Source: Littorina saxatilis
Lineage: Eukaryota > Mollusca > Gastropoda > Littorinimorpha > Littorinidae
DNA: 64,000 nt
NCBI RefSeq assembly: GCF_037325665.1
Contig: NC_090260.1
Coordinates: 48,716,185-48,780,184, forward strand
Direction: 5' to 3'
A program made the position numbers and the translations under genes. Shown in pieces: positions 22,000 through 34,660 of this stretch; positions within the stretch are counted from its first letter, which is position 1, and every line of letters starts with the position of its first letter. The notes under the pieces are model-generated. The model made no database searches. It was not told where the DNA came from and was given only the letters and a program-made list of their open reading frames with translations.

Positions 22000-23860
22000 C
22001 TGTAAAAACTAAAACTTGAACTGCCAACATAACTGCCACGTATCCGGGTCAGTTTTCAAATCTAGCATTTGTTGACTCGGATTGACCTCTCGTTGGCAGT
22101 AGTGGTTGACTCGGGAGATTTTAACTTCAAATAATTACACTTGAGTTCTTGAGCGTGGCGACGACTGACTCGAGTTTCCGAGTCTCTCCGTTCGTATTTG
22201 TGTACTGTTCTCTATATCTCACTGTTCGGGACTAATTCAGTTCATAACTGACCATACGCTTCCGGTCACTTTGTATAAGTTTGGAAAGCAATATGAAGTA
22301 GCAATAATTTCAAGCGTGACCGACATTATTGAAACTAAATGCATTGACCAATCGCCGAAAAGCGCTGACGTTATTGCATGAAAAATACCCAAAATCCTCT
22401 ATTCTCGATGACATACTAAGGAGTTAGTTCGGGAGAACGACGATCTATGGACGGTTTATTATATAAAGGGAAGCAAGCAGTTAAAAACGGGCGTCGATAG
22501 AGCCAATGAACAGGGATGGGAACTTGTAGTATTTTCATCCACTTGTGCTTAGATCAATTAGGATCACAACCAAAAGAAAAGTATGAATATGCACACACCG
22601 CTTTGTCTAAATCACAGAGCGAAGGCGAAGATGCGTTCGTTAAACTAGCGGTTTTCACGACGAAGGTTAATAATGTGAGCAGCCAGTTTTGCATGTGTTA
22701 TATTATAGTGCTAAAAAGAGCACCCACCACCGTAAACGACCCACCACTGCTCCTATATGTCTCTATTATTGAAGTCAGCCTTTCCCATTGACGAGACGTC
22801 GCGGCAGTTGCGACATTAAAAACAAACGGCAGCGATTGACCCTTACAATTGACTTCGCTAATACGCTGATAATGTTGTGTCTTTAATAATCCCAGCGAAG
22901 CTGGAGGTATCCCACGAACGATACACTGTAATCGACTTGAGAAATGCTCATCCCGATAATACATGATAACTGCCACGTACCCGGGTCAGTTTTCAAATCG
23001 AGCATTTGTTGATTCGTCGTTTTCCCCGGTCCCGCTAGAAGTAATCAATATATATATGCAACTGGTTTTTTTATTTTTATTATTTCGATTCATTTCATAA
23101 TCCAACACTCCCCCCCCCCCCCCCTCAAAATGTAAACACTATAGGGACTTCCAGAGTCGCCTTCGTCAATACTTCGGTTGTGCCAATCTAAGTGAGTTTA
23201 CTTCTGTAAAATGTTCATTTTGGAGGCCTAGTGCACGAACACAGACACCCCACACAAAAGGTATACAAACGCAGCTTCAGATCTAGATCTGATCTATTTT
23301 CCGTTCCTTGGTTGCTAGTTCGTAACTCACCATTCTGTGTTCCCAATGCGATTAATGATGCCGTTGTTGTCAGCAACATGATTTCCCCCCCCACGTTCCC
23401 CTCATGTTCACGCGCTGGTGGCTCGAACATATATGGAACAACACGATTGTGGTTCACCACATTTTGTGCGCCACGACTGTCGTCCATTATGCTCTCTTCC
23501 CAAGTCTACGTCACAGGCACTTGCAGGCGCGTCGGGAGTTCTCGGGTTTTCTCGGCAAAGTCCGGATGAGCAAATTTAGTACGCATGCCAACTGGCGAAC
23601 GGCTGAGCGCAGAGCGGTTAAAGTGCAGAGAAATGACATAACTGGAACCCCTCTACACACACTGAAAACTGTACTTGGAGGGTTTAAACACACTTTAAGC
23701 ATCGCATTGTTGTAACACAAAGACACAATGAAAAGCATAATCATACAGTCACAAGTTGCACTGTGGCTTTGGAAGGGGACAGACAGAAAGACGGAGCCAA
23801 GGAAGTGCAGCTAATGTTTCTTACCTGCGATCGAAATCAGGAGAAGAACGAGAAAGAGAC
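22000..23860. other. Intergenic stretch with a 46-bp spaced direct repeat
   Basis: aactgccacgta.ccgggtc followed by agttttcaaatc.agcatttgttga occurs at about 22028-22073 and again at 22971-23015. A poly-C run is at about 23110-23124. Open frames on both strands at 23215-23570 carry no recognised domain. A single 24-bp unit identical to the minisatellite at 26060-26545 is found at 22088-22111. Confidence 0.5.
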
Positions 23861-23869
23861 AGCGTGCAT

Positions 23870-25955
23870 ACATCATCCCACTTCAACTTTTTGTCTCGGG
23901 TTAAAGGCTGGAAAACAACAGACATCATCCCACTTCAACTTGTTGTCTCGGGTTAAAGGCTGGAAAACAACAGACATCATCCCACTTCAACTTTTTGTCT
24001 CGGGTTAAAGGCTGGAAAACAACAGACATCATCCCACTTCAACTTGTTGTCTCGGGTTAAAGGCTGGAAAACAACAGACATCATCCCACTTCAACTTTTT
24101 GTCTCGGGTTAAAGGCTGGAAAACAACAGACATCATCCCACTTCAACTTGTTGTCTCGGGTTAAAGGCTGGAAAACAACAGACATCATCCCACTTCAACT
24201 TGTTGTCTCGGGTTAAAGGCTGGAAAACAACAGACATCATCCCACTTCAAATGTTTGTCTCGGGTTTAAGGCTGGAAAACAACAGACATCATCCCACTTC
24301 AACTTTTTGTCTCGGGTTAAAGGCTGGAAAACAACAGACATCATCCCACTTCAACTTTTTGTCTCGGGTTAAAGGCTGGAAAACAACAGACATCATCCCA
24401 CTTCAACTTGTTGTCTCGGGTTAAAGGCTGGAAAACAACAGACATCATCCCACTTCAACTTTTTGTCTCGGGTTAAAGGCTTGAAAACAACAGACATCAT
24501 CCCACTTCAACTTGTTGTCTCGGGTTAAAGGCTGGAAAACAACAGACATCATCCCACTTCAACTTTTTGTCTCGTGTTAAAGGCTGGAAAACAACAGACA
24601 TCATCCCACTTCAAATGTTTGTCTCGGGTTAAAGGCTGGAAAACAACAGACATCATCCCACTTCAACTTTTTGTCTCGGGTTAAAGGCTGGAAAACAACA
24701 GACATCATCCCACTTCAACTTGTTGTCTCGGGTTAAAGGCTTGAAAACAACAGACATCATCCCACTTCAACTTGTTGTCTCGGGGTAAAAGCCGGAAAAC
24801 AACAGACATCATCCCACTTCAACTTTTTGTCTCGGGTTAAAGGCTGGAAAACAACAGACATCATCCCACTTAAACTTGTTGTCTCGGGTTAAAGGCTGGA
24901 AAACAACATACATCATCCCACTTCAACTTGTTGTCTCGGGTTAAAGGCTGGAAAACAACAGACATCATCCCACTTCAACTTGTTGTCTCGGGTTAAAGGC
25001 TGGAAAACAACAGACATCATCCCACTTCAACTTGTTGTCTCGGGTTAAAGGCTGGAAAACAACAGACATCATCCCACTTCAACTTGTTGTCTCGGGTTAA
25101 AGGCTGGAAAACAACAGACATCATCCCACTTCAACTTGTTGTCTCGGGTTAAAGGCTGGAAAACAACAGACATCATCCCACTTCAACTTGTTGTCTCGGG
25201 TTAAAGGCTGGAAAACAACAGACATCATCCCACTTCAACTTGTTGTCTCGGGTTAAAGGCTGGAAAACAACAGACATCATCCCACTTCAACTTGTTGTCT
25301 CGGGTTAAAAGCTGGAAAACAACAGACATCATCCCACTTCAACTTGTTGTCTCGGGTTAAAGGCTGGAAAACAACAGACATCATCCCACTTCAACTTGTT
25401 GTCTCGGGTTAAAGGCTGGAAAACAACATACATCATCCCACTTCAACTTTTTGTCTCGGGTTAAAGGCTGGAAAACAACAGACATCATCCCACTTCAACT
25501 TTTTGTCTCGGGTTAAAGGCTGGAAAACAACAGACATCATCCCACTTCAACTTGTTGTCTCGGGTTAAAGGCTGGAAAACAACATACATCATCCCACTTC
25601 AACTTTTTGTCTCGGGTTAAAGGCTGGAAAACAACAGACATCATCCCACTTCAACTTGTTGTCTCGGGTTAAAAGCTGGAAAACAACAGACATCATCCCA
25701 CTTCAACTTTTTGTCTCGGGTTAAAAGCTGGAAAACAACAGACATCATCCCACTTCAACTTTTTGTCTCGGGTTAAAGGCTGGAAAACAACAGACATCAT
25801 CCCACTTCAACTTTTTGTCTCGGGTTAAAAGCTGGAAAACAACAGACATCATCCCACTTCAACTTTTTGTCTCGGGTTAAAAGCTGGAAAACAACAGACA
25901 TCATCCCACTTCAACTTTTTGTCTCGGGTTAAAAGCTGGAAAACAACAGACAAAT
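23870..25955. repeat. 52-bp minisatellite, about 40 copies
   Basis: The unit gacatcatcccacttcaact, then t(t/g)ttgtctcgggttaaagg and ctggaaaacaaca repeats head to tail. Two main variants differ at one base (actttttg and acttgttg) and are interspersed in runs. Late units favour ttaaaagctgg. A 52-bp unit is not a multiple of three, so apparent frames rotate and are not genes. Confidence 0.97.
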
Positions 25956-26059
25956 GAGATCACGTAAATCTATGTCAAAACATTTTGTTCATGTGATTTA
26001 GATCACAAGAAGAAGATTAGTCTTACAATTGTAATACCTACCAAACAGTAGGAAAACCT

Positions 26060-26545
26060 TCTTCCGTTGGCTGTAGTGGTTGACTACTCGTTGGCTGTAG
26101 TGGTTGTCTACTCGTTGGCTGTAGTAGTTGACTTCTCGTTGGCTGTGGCGGTTGACTTCTCGTTGGCAGTAGTGGTTGACTTCTCGTTGGCTGTGGCGGT
26201 TGACTTCTCGTTGGCTGTAGTGGTTGACTACTCGTTGGCTGTAGCGATTGACTTCTCGTTGGCTGTAGCGGTTGACTTCTCGTTGGCTGTAGCGGTTGAC
26301 TTCTCGTTGGCAGTAGTGGTTGACTTCTCGTTGGCTGTAGCGATTGACTTCTCGTTGGCTGTAGCGATTGACTTCTCGTTGGCCGTAGTGGTTGACTTCT
26401 CGTTGGCTGTAGCGGTTGACTTCTCGTTGGCTGTAGCGATTGACTTCTCGTTGGCTGTAGTGGTTGACTTCTCGTTGGCTGTAGTGGTTGACTTCTCGTT
26501 GGCTGTAGCGGTTGTCTTCTCGTTGGCTGTAGCGGTTGACGTCTT
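26060..26545. repeat. 24-bp minisatellite, about 20 copies, open on both strands
   Basis: The unit ggctgtag(t/c)ggttgacttc plus tcgtt is 24 bp, so every frame free of stops in one unit stays open. On the plus strand this gives 8-residue repeats of the type AVVVDFSL, and on the minus strand TANEKSTT or RSQPLQPT. The minus-strand TANEKSTT frame (26228-26617) is Thr/Ala/Lys-rich, but there is no independent sign of a gene (no conserved flanking domain, no codon signal beyond the repeat). I call it a repeat. Confidence 0.93.
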
Positions 26546-26599
26546 TTCTGAAGACGTGACTGGGGGAGCTCTCTCATATATCTGCCACAAAGGCTGATA

Positions 26600-26965
26600 A
26601 CTTTTGCCGTTATTCAAGTGGAAGGATTTTGTTTTAAGCCTGATGACTGGTGCATGTGTGGTTGTTTACATTCTTCCAACAGGGAGGAGATCCCGTTTAA
26701 CGACAATTTTACCGAGGGGATTAACGCATCGTCATCTATAAGCTTATGGGAGGGATTACGACATTGTCATATATACGTTTATTGAAGGGATTAACGCACT
26801 CTAATTACAAAGGGAATGCCCTCCGTCACCTGAGGTAGGTTTAGCATTGAAATCAGTAATTGCACGACATAGATTAATTCGTGCTTTCTTTAATCCTTTT
26901 GACTTAATGGCGAACCTGCTTGGATTAGACACGCGCGTTCATTTAAACATGATTGTATTCAGATA
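26600..26965 (+). repeat. Diverged duplicated block, copy 1 (partner 31230-31797)
   Basis: Sequence from tgccgttattcaagtggaagg to gacacgcgcgttcatttaaa matches 31234-31775 with substitutions and indels, including the shared stretch tttctttaatccttttgact. It holds two to three units of tat...ttgaagggattaacgcac, which are expanded in the partner. No coding content. Confidence 0.8.
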
Positions 26966-27139
26966 GCTTGGGGTGGCATGTAAAACATAAGAAAAACTTT
27001 GCTTATGTTCAGTACATGTGATTATATATGTATTCAATATACACAGAAAGCGTCTGCAGGTAGTGTCAAGATCAAAAAAATGCTAATACCCGAACACAAG
27101 TCAGATCAAAATAAAGAATGTATAACTAATAATCTAAAG

Positions 27140-27270
27140 CAAACACACACACACACACAAATACTATACTGCATACAGACTACTGCTTGTCTCATTTAGG
27201 TAAATGCGGTCAGATTTTAGCTTCTGTTCGTGGACACCTAAAGGTTGACCACGCCCCCCCCCCCCCCCGA
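27140..27270 (+). repeat. Duplicated block (partner 29885-30010)
   Basis: A CA run, then tactgcatacagactactgc, gtcagattttagcttct and a poly-C run. The same order recurs at 29890-30007 (ctatgctgcataaggactac, gtcagatcttagcttct, poly-C). Confidence 0.75.
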
Positions 27271-27324
27271 ACACCCCCCTCCCCACCCGAACACACACCC
27301 CAAAACAGTAATCATAATAATAAT

Positions 27325-28190
27325 AACAATTTAAGTTATTGAGACATCCCAGTGCACTTAGGGATTTATAGAGCAAACCGAGAAAATGTATTATTGAACG
27401 AAGCACATAGTGCTGAGTTCAATAATTATTTTCGAGATTTGCTCTATAAATCCCTTAGTGCACTGGGATTGTTTTAATAACGATATTGTCAGTACCGCCA
27501 GAGAACAAAGAAGATTCAAAACGCACATTTTGCAACGCGCATTTGGATAGGCAGAACTGTGTGGTCAGGTCGTGTAAGATCTACTTTTGTGTGGGCTGTC
27601 TCATGTGTGTCGTGCTTTCGTCACACGCAAACTCTTGTTTTAATTTCTGTTGGTAAATTCCAGTGTAGCGTTAAGCTAAAAAGTTATGATCTTTCATAGA
27701 GACCTCATTTGAACTCGGAGAAAGGGCTGTGCTCTTTGTCATTTGCGATTCAAAACCTCCAGTCGAGCTTCGTGTTCGACGCGGGATTGACTGTGCAGAT
27801 TGATGCCCCTTGAATTGACTACAAGGACTGTCGACGGTTAGCACATTTTCAAAATAAATGTGGTATGTTTCTCGTGTTGTATCTCCCCGATGGGTACTAA
27901 ATATGAACGGTAAGAATGCTCTGAACCCTACACGCATCTTATCTCCATCGTTTTTTCGGTCACATTTGCCCAACATGTTAATTTGCTGAGCGGGGTTTAT
28001 GTCGTCTGCTAGGCTAGGGTAATCCAACTACTGCAATCTCATTTCGAAAACAAAAATTGCTCGTCACGTTGCATTGAGTCTGCACGCATGAGGCAGGCTG
28101 GTAATAAGTCTTATAGAATACATGGTAAGAACGTTCTGAACCCTACACGTTTTCGATTCCGATTGTTCTTGCCTTGAAATAATAATTCGG
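27325..28190 (+). repeat. Diverged repeat block, copy 1 (partner 28722-29600)
   Basis: About 860 bp, alike over most of its length to 28722-29600. It opens with a foldback element (27334-27482): gttattgagacatcccagtg plus cacttagggatttatagagc, paired with its complement ending gggattgttttaataac. The later part shares ctcttgttttaatttctg, gtaagaa.g.tctgaaccc.aca and other anchors with the partner. Short minus-strand frames in both copies are not alike in protein and are taken as chance. Confidence 0.75.
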
Positions 28191-28721
28191 AAACCATTCA
28201 TTTACTGAACTGATGCATTCGTATTTCAGTGTAGTCTGCTGCGTATGACAGAGTCGATCGAGTCAGTCGACTTCCAAATGCTGGTCTGGCTGGTAGGTTA
28301 TCGGAATAACACTTGTGTTTTCTGTTAGCTGCTGAGAATTGTATACTAACTCATCATTTGGTAATGTGGATAATTCGCTCCATGCCACCAACACGGCATC
28401 ATTATGAGAAGAATCTTCGCAAGTCGAAACTGAAAAATTAGACACAGCGGGTTCTATATTTAGATCAGTGGGCTTCACTGTGTGGCACAGGCACATGGAA
28501 TTTGTCAGAAAAAAACTACTTCTGCTTTAAACCGCAGGAAATTTATGGTCATTTGGTAATGTGGAGAATATAAGCTATACATATCATTAATTAATTCTGA
28601 GGATGAGAGTACAGTCTCGCTTAGGCAAAGGGCGGAAGAATACGCTCTGTGGAAAAGTTAGCGCATCGCCATTAGCCAATCAACTGGTTCACATCAGTCA
28701 TGTGACACCAGTACTTACTGA

Positions 28722-29600
28722 CAATTTAAGTTATTGAGACATCACAGTACGCTAAGAGATTAATAGATCAAATCGGTACAATGAACTATTGAACCAAGAT
28801 CACCAATAATCATTTTTGAGATTTGCTCTATACATCTCTTAGTGCACCGTGATAGTTTCAATAACGATATTGTCAGTAACGCAAGAGATAAAAACATGAT
28901 TCACAATGCACATTTTGTTGTGCGCGTTTGGATAGGCCTAACTGTGAGGTCAGGTCGTGTTGGATCTACTTTTGTGTGTGCCATCTCAAGTTTGTCGTGC
29001 TTTCAGTCACACGCAAACTCTTGTTATAATTTCTGCTGGTAAGTTCCAGTATAGCGTTAATCTTAAAAGTGAAGTTGTTTCATAGAGACCTCATTCTATC
29101 TCGAAGAAAGGACTGTGTACTTTTGTTGTTTTCGATTCGAAACCTTCGCGCTTCGATTGACTGTGCAGAGTGACGCCCCCTGATTTGACTGCCAGACCTG
29201 CTCGAGGACCCGGTTAGCTCATTTTCAAAATACATTTGGCATGTTACTCGTGTTGTATCTACACTCATCTGGGTGTCTGGTACTGAATGTAGACGGTAAG
29301 AGTGCTCGGCGCCCTACACGTATTATATCCCCGTACATTTTGTCCTTCACATTTTGCCCAACATGTCAATTTGCTGAGCAGTTGAAAGCGTTTGTTATGT
29401 CGTCTGCTAGGGCAATCAAACCAGTCGAATGCAAATACCCCGTACAGTGAAATTGACAAGCCTGTTAGACGTTCGTTTCCAAAAGTAAATTGATCGTGTT
29501 TCATCAGCACTCAAGAGGGAGGCTGGTACTAAGTCTATTACATGGTAAGAACGTTCTGAACCCAACGCGTTTTCGATTTCGATAGTTGTTGGCTTGAAAT
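28722..29600 (+). repeat. Diverged repeat block, copy 2
   Basis: Partner of 27325-28190, including its own foldback element at about 28725-28870 (gttattgagacatcacagta ... gatagtttcaataac). Divergence is visibly higher than in the 33-61 kb duplication, so this is a real and old dispersed or tandem duplication. Confidence 0.75.
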
Positions 29601-29604
29601 AACA

Positions 29605-29840
29605 AACAATAATAGTTGTACATAAATGTTAAACCCTAAAGACATGAGGTTCGTGAACCTATGAAAGTATAGGTTGTTGATGCCTAATGTCCTCTCGAAG
29701 TATTAGGCTATCTCGGACCGTCATCGTTGTACATAAAAGTTAAACCCAAATATATAAGGTTTGTGAACTTACGAAAGTACAGGTTGCTGGTTTGCTATAT
29801 CCCCTTAACCTATTAATAGGCTTAACGGGACCGTATGGAG
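29605..29840 (+). repeat. Two diverged copies of a unit of about 115 bp
   Basis: gttgtacataaatgttaaac...ggttcgtgaac...aaagtataggttg...ggaccgt (29611-29722) repeats at about 29723-29840. Simple tandem duplication. Confidence 0.7.
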
Positions 29841-30403
29841 ATACAGAAGATTATTTGTTTTAATCCAACATTATCCTTCATTCCACACGTCAACACACAC
29901 ACGCAAAGCCTATGCTGCATAAGGACTACTGCGTCTCTCGTTTAAGTAAATGGAGTCAGATCTTAGCTTCTAATCCTATAGACTTACAAGGTGACCCCCC
30001 CCCCCCTCCCTGAAGAAAAAAAAGATAGGTACCCCAAGTCTGTTAACCGATTTATTTTGATTTTGATGAGCCTATTGACTTTATAGTTAATGCGTCCACA
30101 AAGTGCCACGTTTGCATGTCAAATGGTCAGACGTTTTTGCTCTTTCAAACAAATCCAAATTTGGGGATTGCCTCAATAAAAGGATGTGTGCAATTGAACC
30201 GTAGCCACATCCACCAGACTTTTAAGCCTCTGGGCTGTCACCTTTTGGGCTTTCTCAAAGGACTCGAATACAAACAGCATCAGTAAAATAAATCCGTGAC
30301 GTGAATACAGCAATAAAAGGCAGGATCAGGGTCAGGCTGTTTTAACTAACGAACGAATGAACAAACGCACGAACTAACTAACTCTCGAATTAACTAACTA
30401 ACT

Positions 30404-30822
30404 TTCTTTCTTTCTTTCTTTATTTGGTGTTTAACGTCGTTTTCAACCACGAAGGGTTATATCGCGACGTGGAAAGGGGGGAGATGGGATAGGGGAAAGG
30501 GGGGAGATGGGATAGAGCCACTTGTTAATTGTTTCTTGTTCACAAAAGCACTAATAAAAAAATTGCTCCAGGGGCTTGCAACGAAGTACAATATATGACC
30601 TTACTGGGAGAATGCAAGTTTCCAGTTCAAAGGACTAAACAGTTCTTACATACTGCTTGACTAAAATCTTTACAAACATTGACTATATTCTATACAAGAA
30701 CCACTTAACAAGGGTAAAAGGAGAAACTGAACCGTTTGTCGCCTCTTACGACATGCTGGGTAGCATCGGGTAAATTCTTTCTCGTCCCAACCAATATGGG
30801 ACTCCCCCTAACCCGCGGGGTG
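30404..30822 (-). mobile_element. SINE-like retroposon with (AAAG)n tail and target duplication
   Basis: On the minus strand the head caccccgcgggttaggggga leads through a gtcgtaagaggcgac motif to the 3' tail gttgaaaacgacgttaaaca and an (AAAG)n run. taactaactaact flanks it at 30391-30403 and 30823-30835. A related copy is at 39953-40530. About 420 bp, non-coding. Confidence 0.8.
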
Positions 30823-30882
30823 TAACTAACTAACTAACTAACTGACTAAAGACAAACCTTTCTGAGCGACCCCTATTTCAAC

Positions 30883-31190
30883 ACGGTTGGCCTTGTGATA
30901 AGGCGTCCGCCCCGTGATCGGGAGGTCGTGGGTTCGAACCCCGGCCGGGTCATACATAAGACGTTAAAATTGGCAATCTAGTGGCTGCTCCGCCTGGCGT
31001 CTGGCATTATGGGGTTAGTGCTAGGACTGGTTGGTCCGGTGTCAGAATAATGTGACTGGGTGAGACATGAAGCCTGTGCTGCGACTTCTGTCTTGTGTGT
31101 GGCGCACGTTATATGTCAAGCAGCACAGCCCTGATATGTCCCTTCGTGGTCGGCTGGGCGTTAAGCAAACAAACAAACAAACCCCTATTT
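30883..31190 (+). mobile_element. tRNA-derived SINE with 14-bp target duplication
   Basis: The tRNA-like head ggttggccttgtgataaggc has a perfect B box ggttcgaaccc (about 30930). The body runs to a 3' tail (gatatgtcccttcgtggtcg, gctgggcgttaagc) and a (CAAA)n run. The 14-bp duplication acccctatttcaac stands at 30869-30882 and 31191-31204, so both ends are exact and the copy is complete and fairly young (308 bp). Confidence 0.93.
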
Positions 31191-31229
31191 CAACTAACGA
31201 TTTCATCAGCATTTCTTCTCATGAGAAGG

Positions 31230-31797
31230 ATCTAATTTCTGCCGTTATCCAAGTGGGAGGATTTTGTTTTAGTTGATTACATGCTTTCAACAGGGAGAAG
31301 ATCATATCTAACGAAAAGTTTGACGAAGGGGCTTAATTAATGCACCATCATCTTTAAGCTTATGGAAGGGATTAACGCATACGTTTCTTGAAGGGATTAA
31401 CGCACTGCACTGTCGTATACATGTTGAATAAAGGGATTGACGCACCGTCGTATATATTTTGATCGAAGGGATTAACGCATTATCATTTATATACGATAAA
31501 TTGAAGGGATAAACGCACCTTCATATTTATGTTGATTAAAGGGATTAAAACCTTTTCATATATATATAAGATTATTGAAGGGATTAACGCATCGTCATAT
31601 ATATGTGTATTCAAGGGATTAACGCGCTTTCTTTAAAAAGAGTATGCCCTGCACCGCTTGAGGTCGATTTAACAATAATATCAATCATTGCACGACATGG
31701 ATTAATTTGTGTTTTCTTTAATCCTTTTGACTTGATGGTGAACCGGCTTGGATTAGACACGCGTGTTGGGTTTACACATAATTTTATTTAGATAATA
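31230..31797 (+). repeat. Diverged duplicated block, copy 2, with expanded aagggattaacgcac repeats
   Basis: Partner of 26600-26965. Between 31350 and 31625 the motif ttgaagggattaacgcac recurs about eight times at 30-40 bp intervals separated by tatata-rich spacers, against two or three times in the partner. Confidence 0.8.
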
Positions 31798-31860
31798 TGG
31801 GGGGGGGGGGGGGTGGGCATTCATTATACAAACTTGGGACCGCACAACAAGCTATGCTTT

Positions 31861-31918
<58 letters not shown>

Positions 31919-32099
31919 CTCTCCCCCCTCCCTCTCTCTCTCTCTCTCTCTCGCTCTCTCTCTCTCACACACTTTAACACACTCACGAGCATACACACAA
32001 ACAAACACAAACACACACACACACACACAATTACACAAACACACACACAAACACACACACACACTAACACACACACACACATTCACACACACACACACA

Positions 32100-32146
<47 letters not shown>

Positions 32147-32160
32147 TCACACACATACAT
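31797..32160. repeat. Poly-G, (CT)n and (CA)n compound simple repeat
   Basis: About 17 G with one interruption near 31798-31817, a CT tract at 31864-31970, then a CA tract to about 32156. Homopurine/homopyrimidine and Z-forming sequence side by side. Confidence 0.97.
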
Positions 32161-32497
32161 ATATAGTCTGGGGGTGTTAGCTTCCCTATGAAATCTTGAT
32201 CCCGTCCGAGAAGGTTCTGAATTCCCCAATAGGGCTATATGTGAAGGGACACTATGTTCTCTCTCTTTTGCTCTGTCAAGAGAATTTGTATAATCTCGGA
32301 ATAAGGCATTGCTCACTTTCAATTGTTTCTGTCACATGGGATATACAGGTTTCAACACTCGTGATTTGTTATATTCACCACAGACTCGTGGAACCCTATG
32401 ATATTCATCCGCTGGGTCTTGACTGAAATACAAGCCATACAAAAAAACACTCGTGTTGTACCCGATACATATATCTACTGGAATACGTACACATACA

Positions 32498-32546
32498 CAC
32501 GTGCACACACACACACGCACATGCTTAGACGGACATAGAGACATAT

Positions 32547-32623
<77 letters not shown>

Positions 32624-32625
32624 CT
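32498..32625. repeat. (CA)n microsatellite
   Basis: CA dinucleotide run, uninterrupted for about 80 bp (32542-32622). Confidence 0.97.
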
Positions 32626-32629
32626 TGTA

Positions 32630-33416
32630 TTTGAGTCAAAATGGGGCTTTTTGCAATACATGGTGCAAATGGGTACATCACTTTCTTACCATATTTCAAA
32701 CTCAAGCTTTGGCTCAAAAAGGCAGGAATGTGAGGTGAATTCATGAACAGGTCCTGGTCAAGTATTAATAAAAAACAAGCCAAGCACACACAGAAATAAA
32801 AATGGGGCATTTTAGAAAAATGGGTTTCTAGAATTGTGAACCCATTTTGTCCTGACATGAAACACACCTACTTTTGGGTTCGTACACACATTCACAAAAC
32901 ACACTGACATTTGGGTTCACACATGTTATAGAAACACAGACACCTGGGTTTATACACTTTAGTCTTTTCTCTTAAAAACCTTTAAGATCCTACGCGTTAG
33001 GGGTCTCCCTTGGTCCAACGTGTGTGAATGTTTTGTGTGTGGACTGTATAGTTATCTGATTTGAACATTTTGCATTATGTATGCATTTTAATGTGCAAAA
33101 AATATTCTTGTAATTAATACTGTGGTATTTGTAGAAATGATTGTATACTTTCTTTTCCATAAACCCCAAAGGATATGGGTGGATAATTGATCTGTTATCA
33201 TGCAAGAACTTTGACTTTTGCCTTCTTTTTGTAGGTTTTAGATTGTGTTTGATGATGATTATTACATAAATCCTTCAGTTCACATAATAGAACCAAATGT
33301 TCCATATTTGACTAACTGAACACGAACCCGAAAAATATTTGCTTCATACCTGAAATACAAATCTTGACAACTGGCCAATATAAGGTAAGTATGTTTTTTT
33401 GTCAGGTTACTATGAA
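32630..33416. other. No recognised feature
   Basis: AT-rich sequence with short repeats around tttgggttc.cacac (32870-32955). It ends where the duplicated segment begins. Confidence 0.4.
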
Positions 33417-34574
33417 CACTTTGAAAAGCAAATAGTTTTGGGATTCGTGTCCAGTTCGCAGCAGGTGTTATGTGGAAATTGTTCATAGATCTGTGTGTGG
33501 GGGAGGGGGAGGAGGAGGAAGATATAGAACCATTTGCTGCCCATTGTGATATCACACACTGAAATGAGTACAGACTGCATCCATGGTTTTTCGTGGTGTG
33601 TTTTATTCAACATAAGAAAAAAAGGTAAGTATACTGAGTACACTTGAATCGTTCAAACGGATCATGGACAATTCTGTGCTATACAGCAGTACCTCTCCTA
33701 ACTCCAACAATAACAACAAACCATATGAGATTTCTTTCGTCAAAAAGTTTCATCTACTTGTGATCCATGACATTACAGTATGCTAAACAAAAAAATTAAA
33801 ACAATTAAATAGAATATTTTTTTTTAAATCCTTTTCACACACAAGAGCAATCTTTCCTTGTTGACTGTTGCAAGACTGACATAAGCTGCCAAAACAGAAA
33901 ATTGTAACCCCATTAATCTTCAGAAACCCTTTCTGAAAGGGTGTTCACTCACAAATAAGGCCTCACTGTTGCAAATCAAATACAAACAAAACAAAATAAT
34001 AAAACAAACAAAACAAAACGATAAAACATGGCATTTCAAAATCAAAAAAACTAATATTTTTTTCAGTAACTGAACATGATGAACCATAACATGATGAGAT
34101 TCTCAAGCCAAAGCAACTACAATTTAAGTCGTGCATTTCAGTAAACATTACATTATCCCAAAGAGTGAAGAGTTGGTTGTTTTTTTACTTTCTAGGTACA
34201 ATACTGCCCTTTTGTAGTAATGATCACTGATAATTTCACAGAACACGTCAAGATAGATTGAAAATCAAAATGCACACACACGTCTATTTCAACATAAGAA
34301 TTGGAGGCGTAAGTTGTAACCTCATTACTTTTCAGAACCCCATTCTGTTAGGGTGTTCCCTGTTAACTTTCTTGTTGACTGATGCAAGACTGACATAAGC
34401 TGACAAAACAGGAAGTACAAGTGGCTTGGCAAAATGTATTCTGTAATAAAAATGAATCTAACCTGAAAAAAACACCACTAAAGAGTGCAAGTGTCTTGTG
34501 AATAGTAGGAAACTACCAAAAAAAGGGAAAAAAAGAAACAAACAAACAAAAAGTTACATTAAAAATAGCTTCAC

Positions 34575-34660
34575 AGAACATAATAATAATAATAATAATA
34601 AATGAGCATTTATATAGCGCAACATCATAACTTTACAATTATGCTCTTTGCGCTTGACAC
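34575..34660 (-). mobile_element. SINE 3' tail fragment (again at 48435-48520)
   Basis: On the minus strand gtcaagcgcaaagagcataa is followed by gcgctatataaatgctcatt and an (ATT)n tail, the kind of GCGCTATATAAAT tail seen in Deu/V-type SINEs. Only the tail is recognisable. Confidence 0.65.

Noticed and set aside
22028-23015. 46-bp direct repeats as LTRs or target duplications of a 1-kb element
   Set aside because: Too long for a target duplication, too short for LTRs, and no element-like ends or coding sequence lie between them.
23870-25955. CRISPR-like regular repeats
   Set aside because: There are no unique spacers. The whole 52-bp unit repeats, and the context is eukaryotic.
31784-32180. 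Ser/Leu- and His/Thr-rich frame of 127 codons
   Set aside because: Translation of the CT and CA simple repeats.
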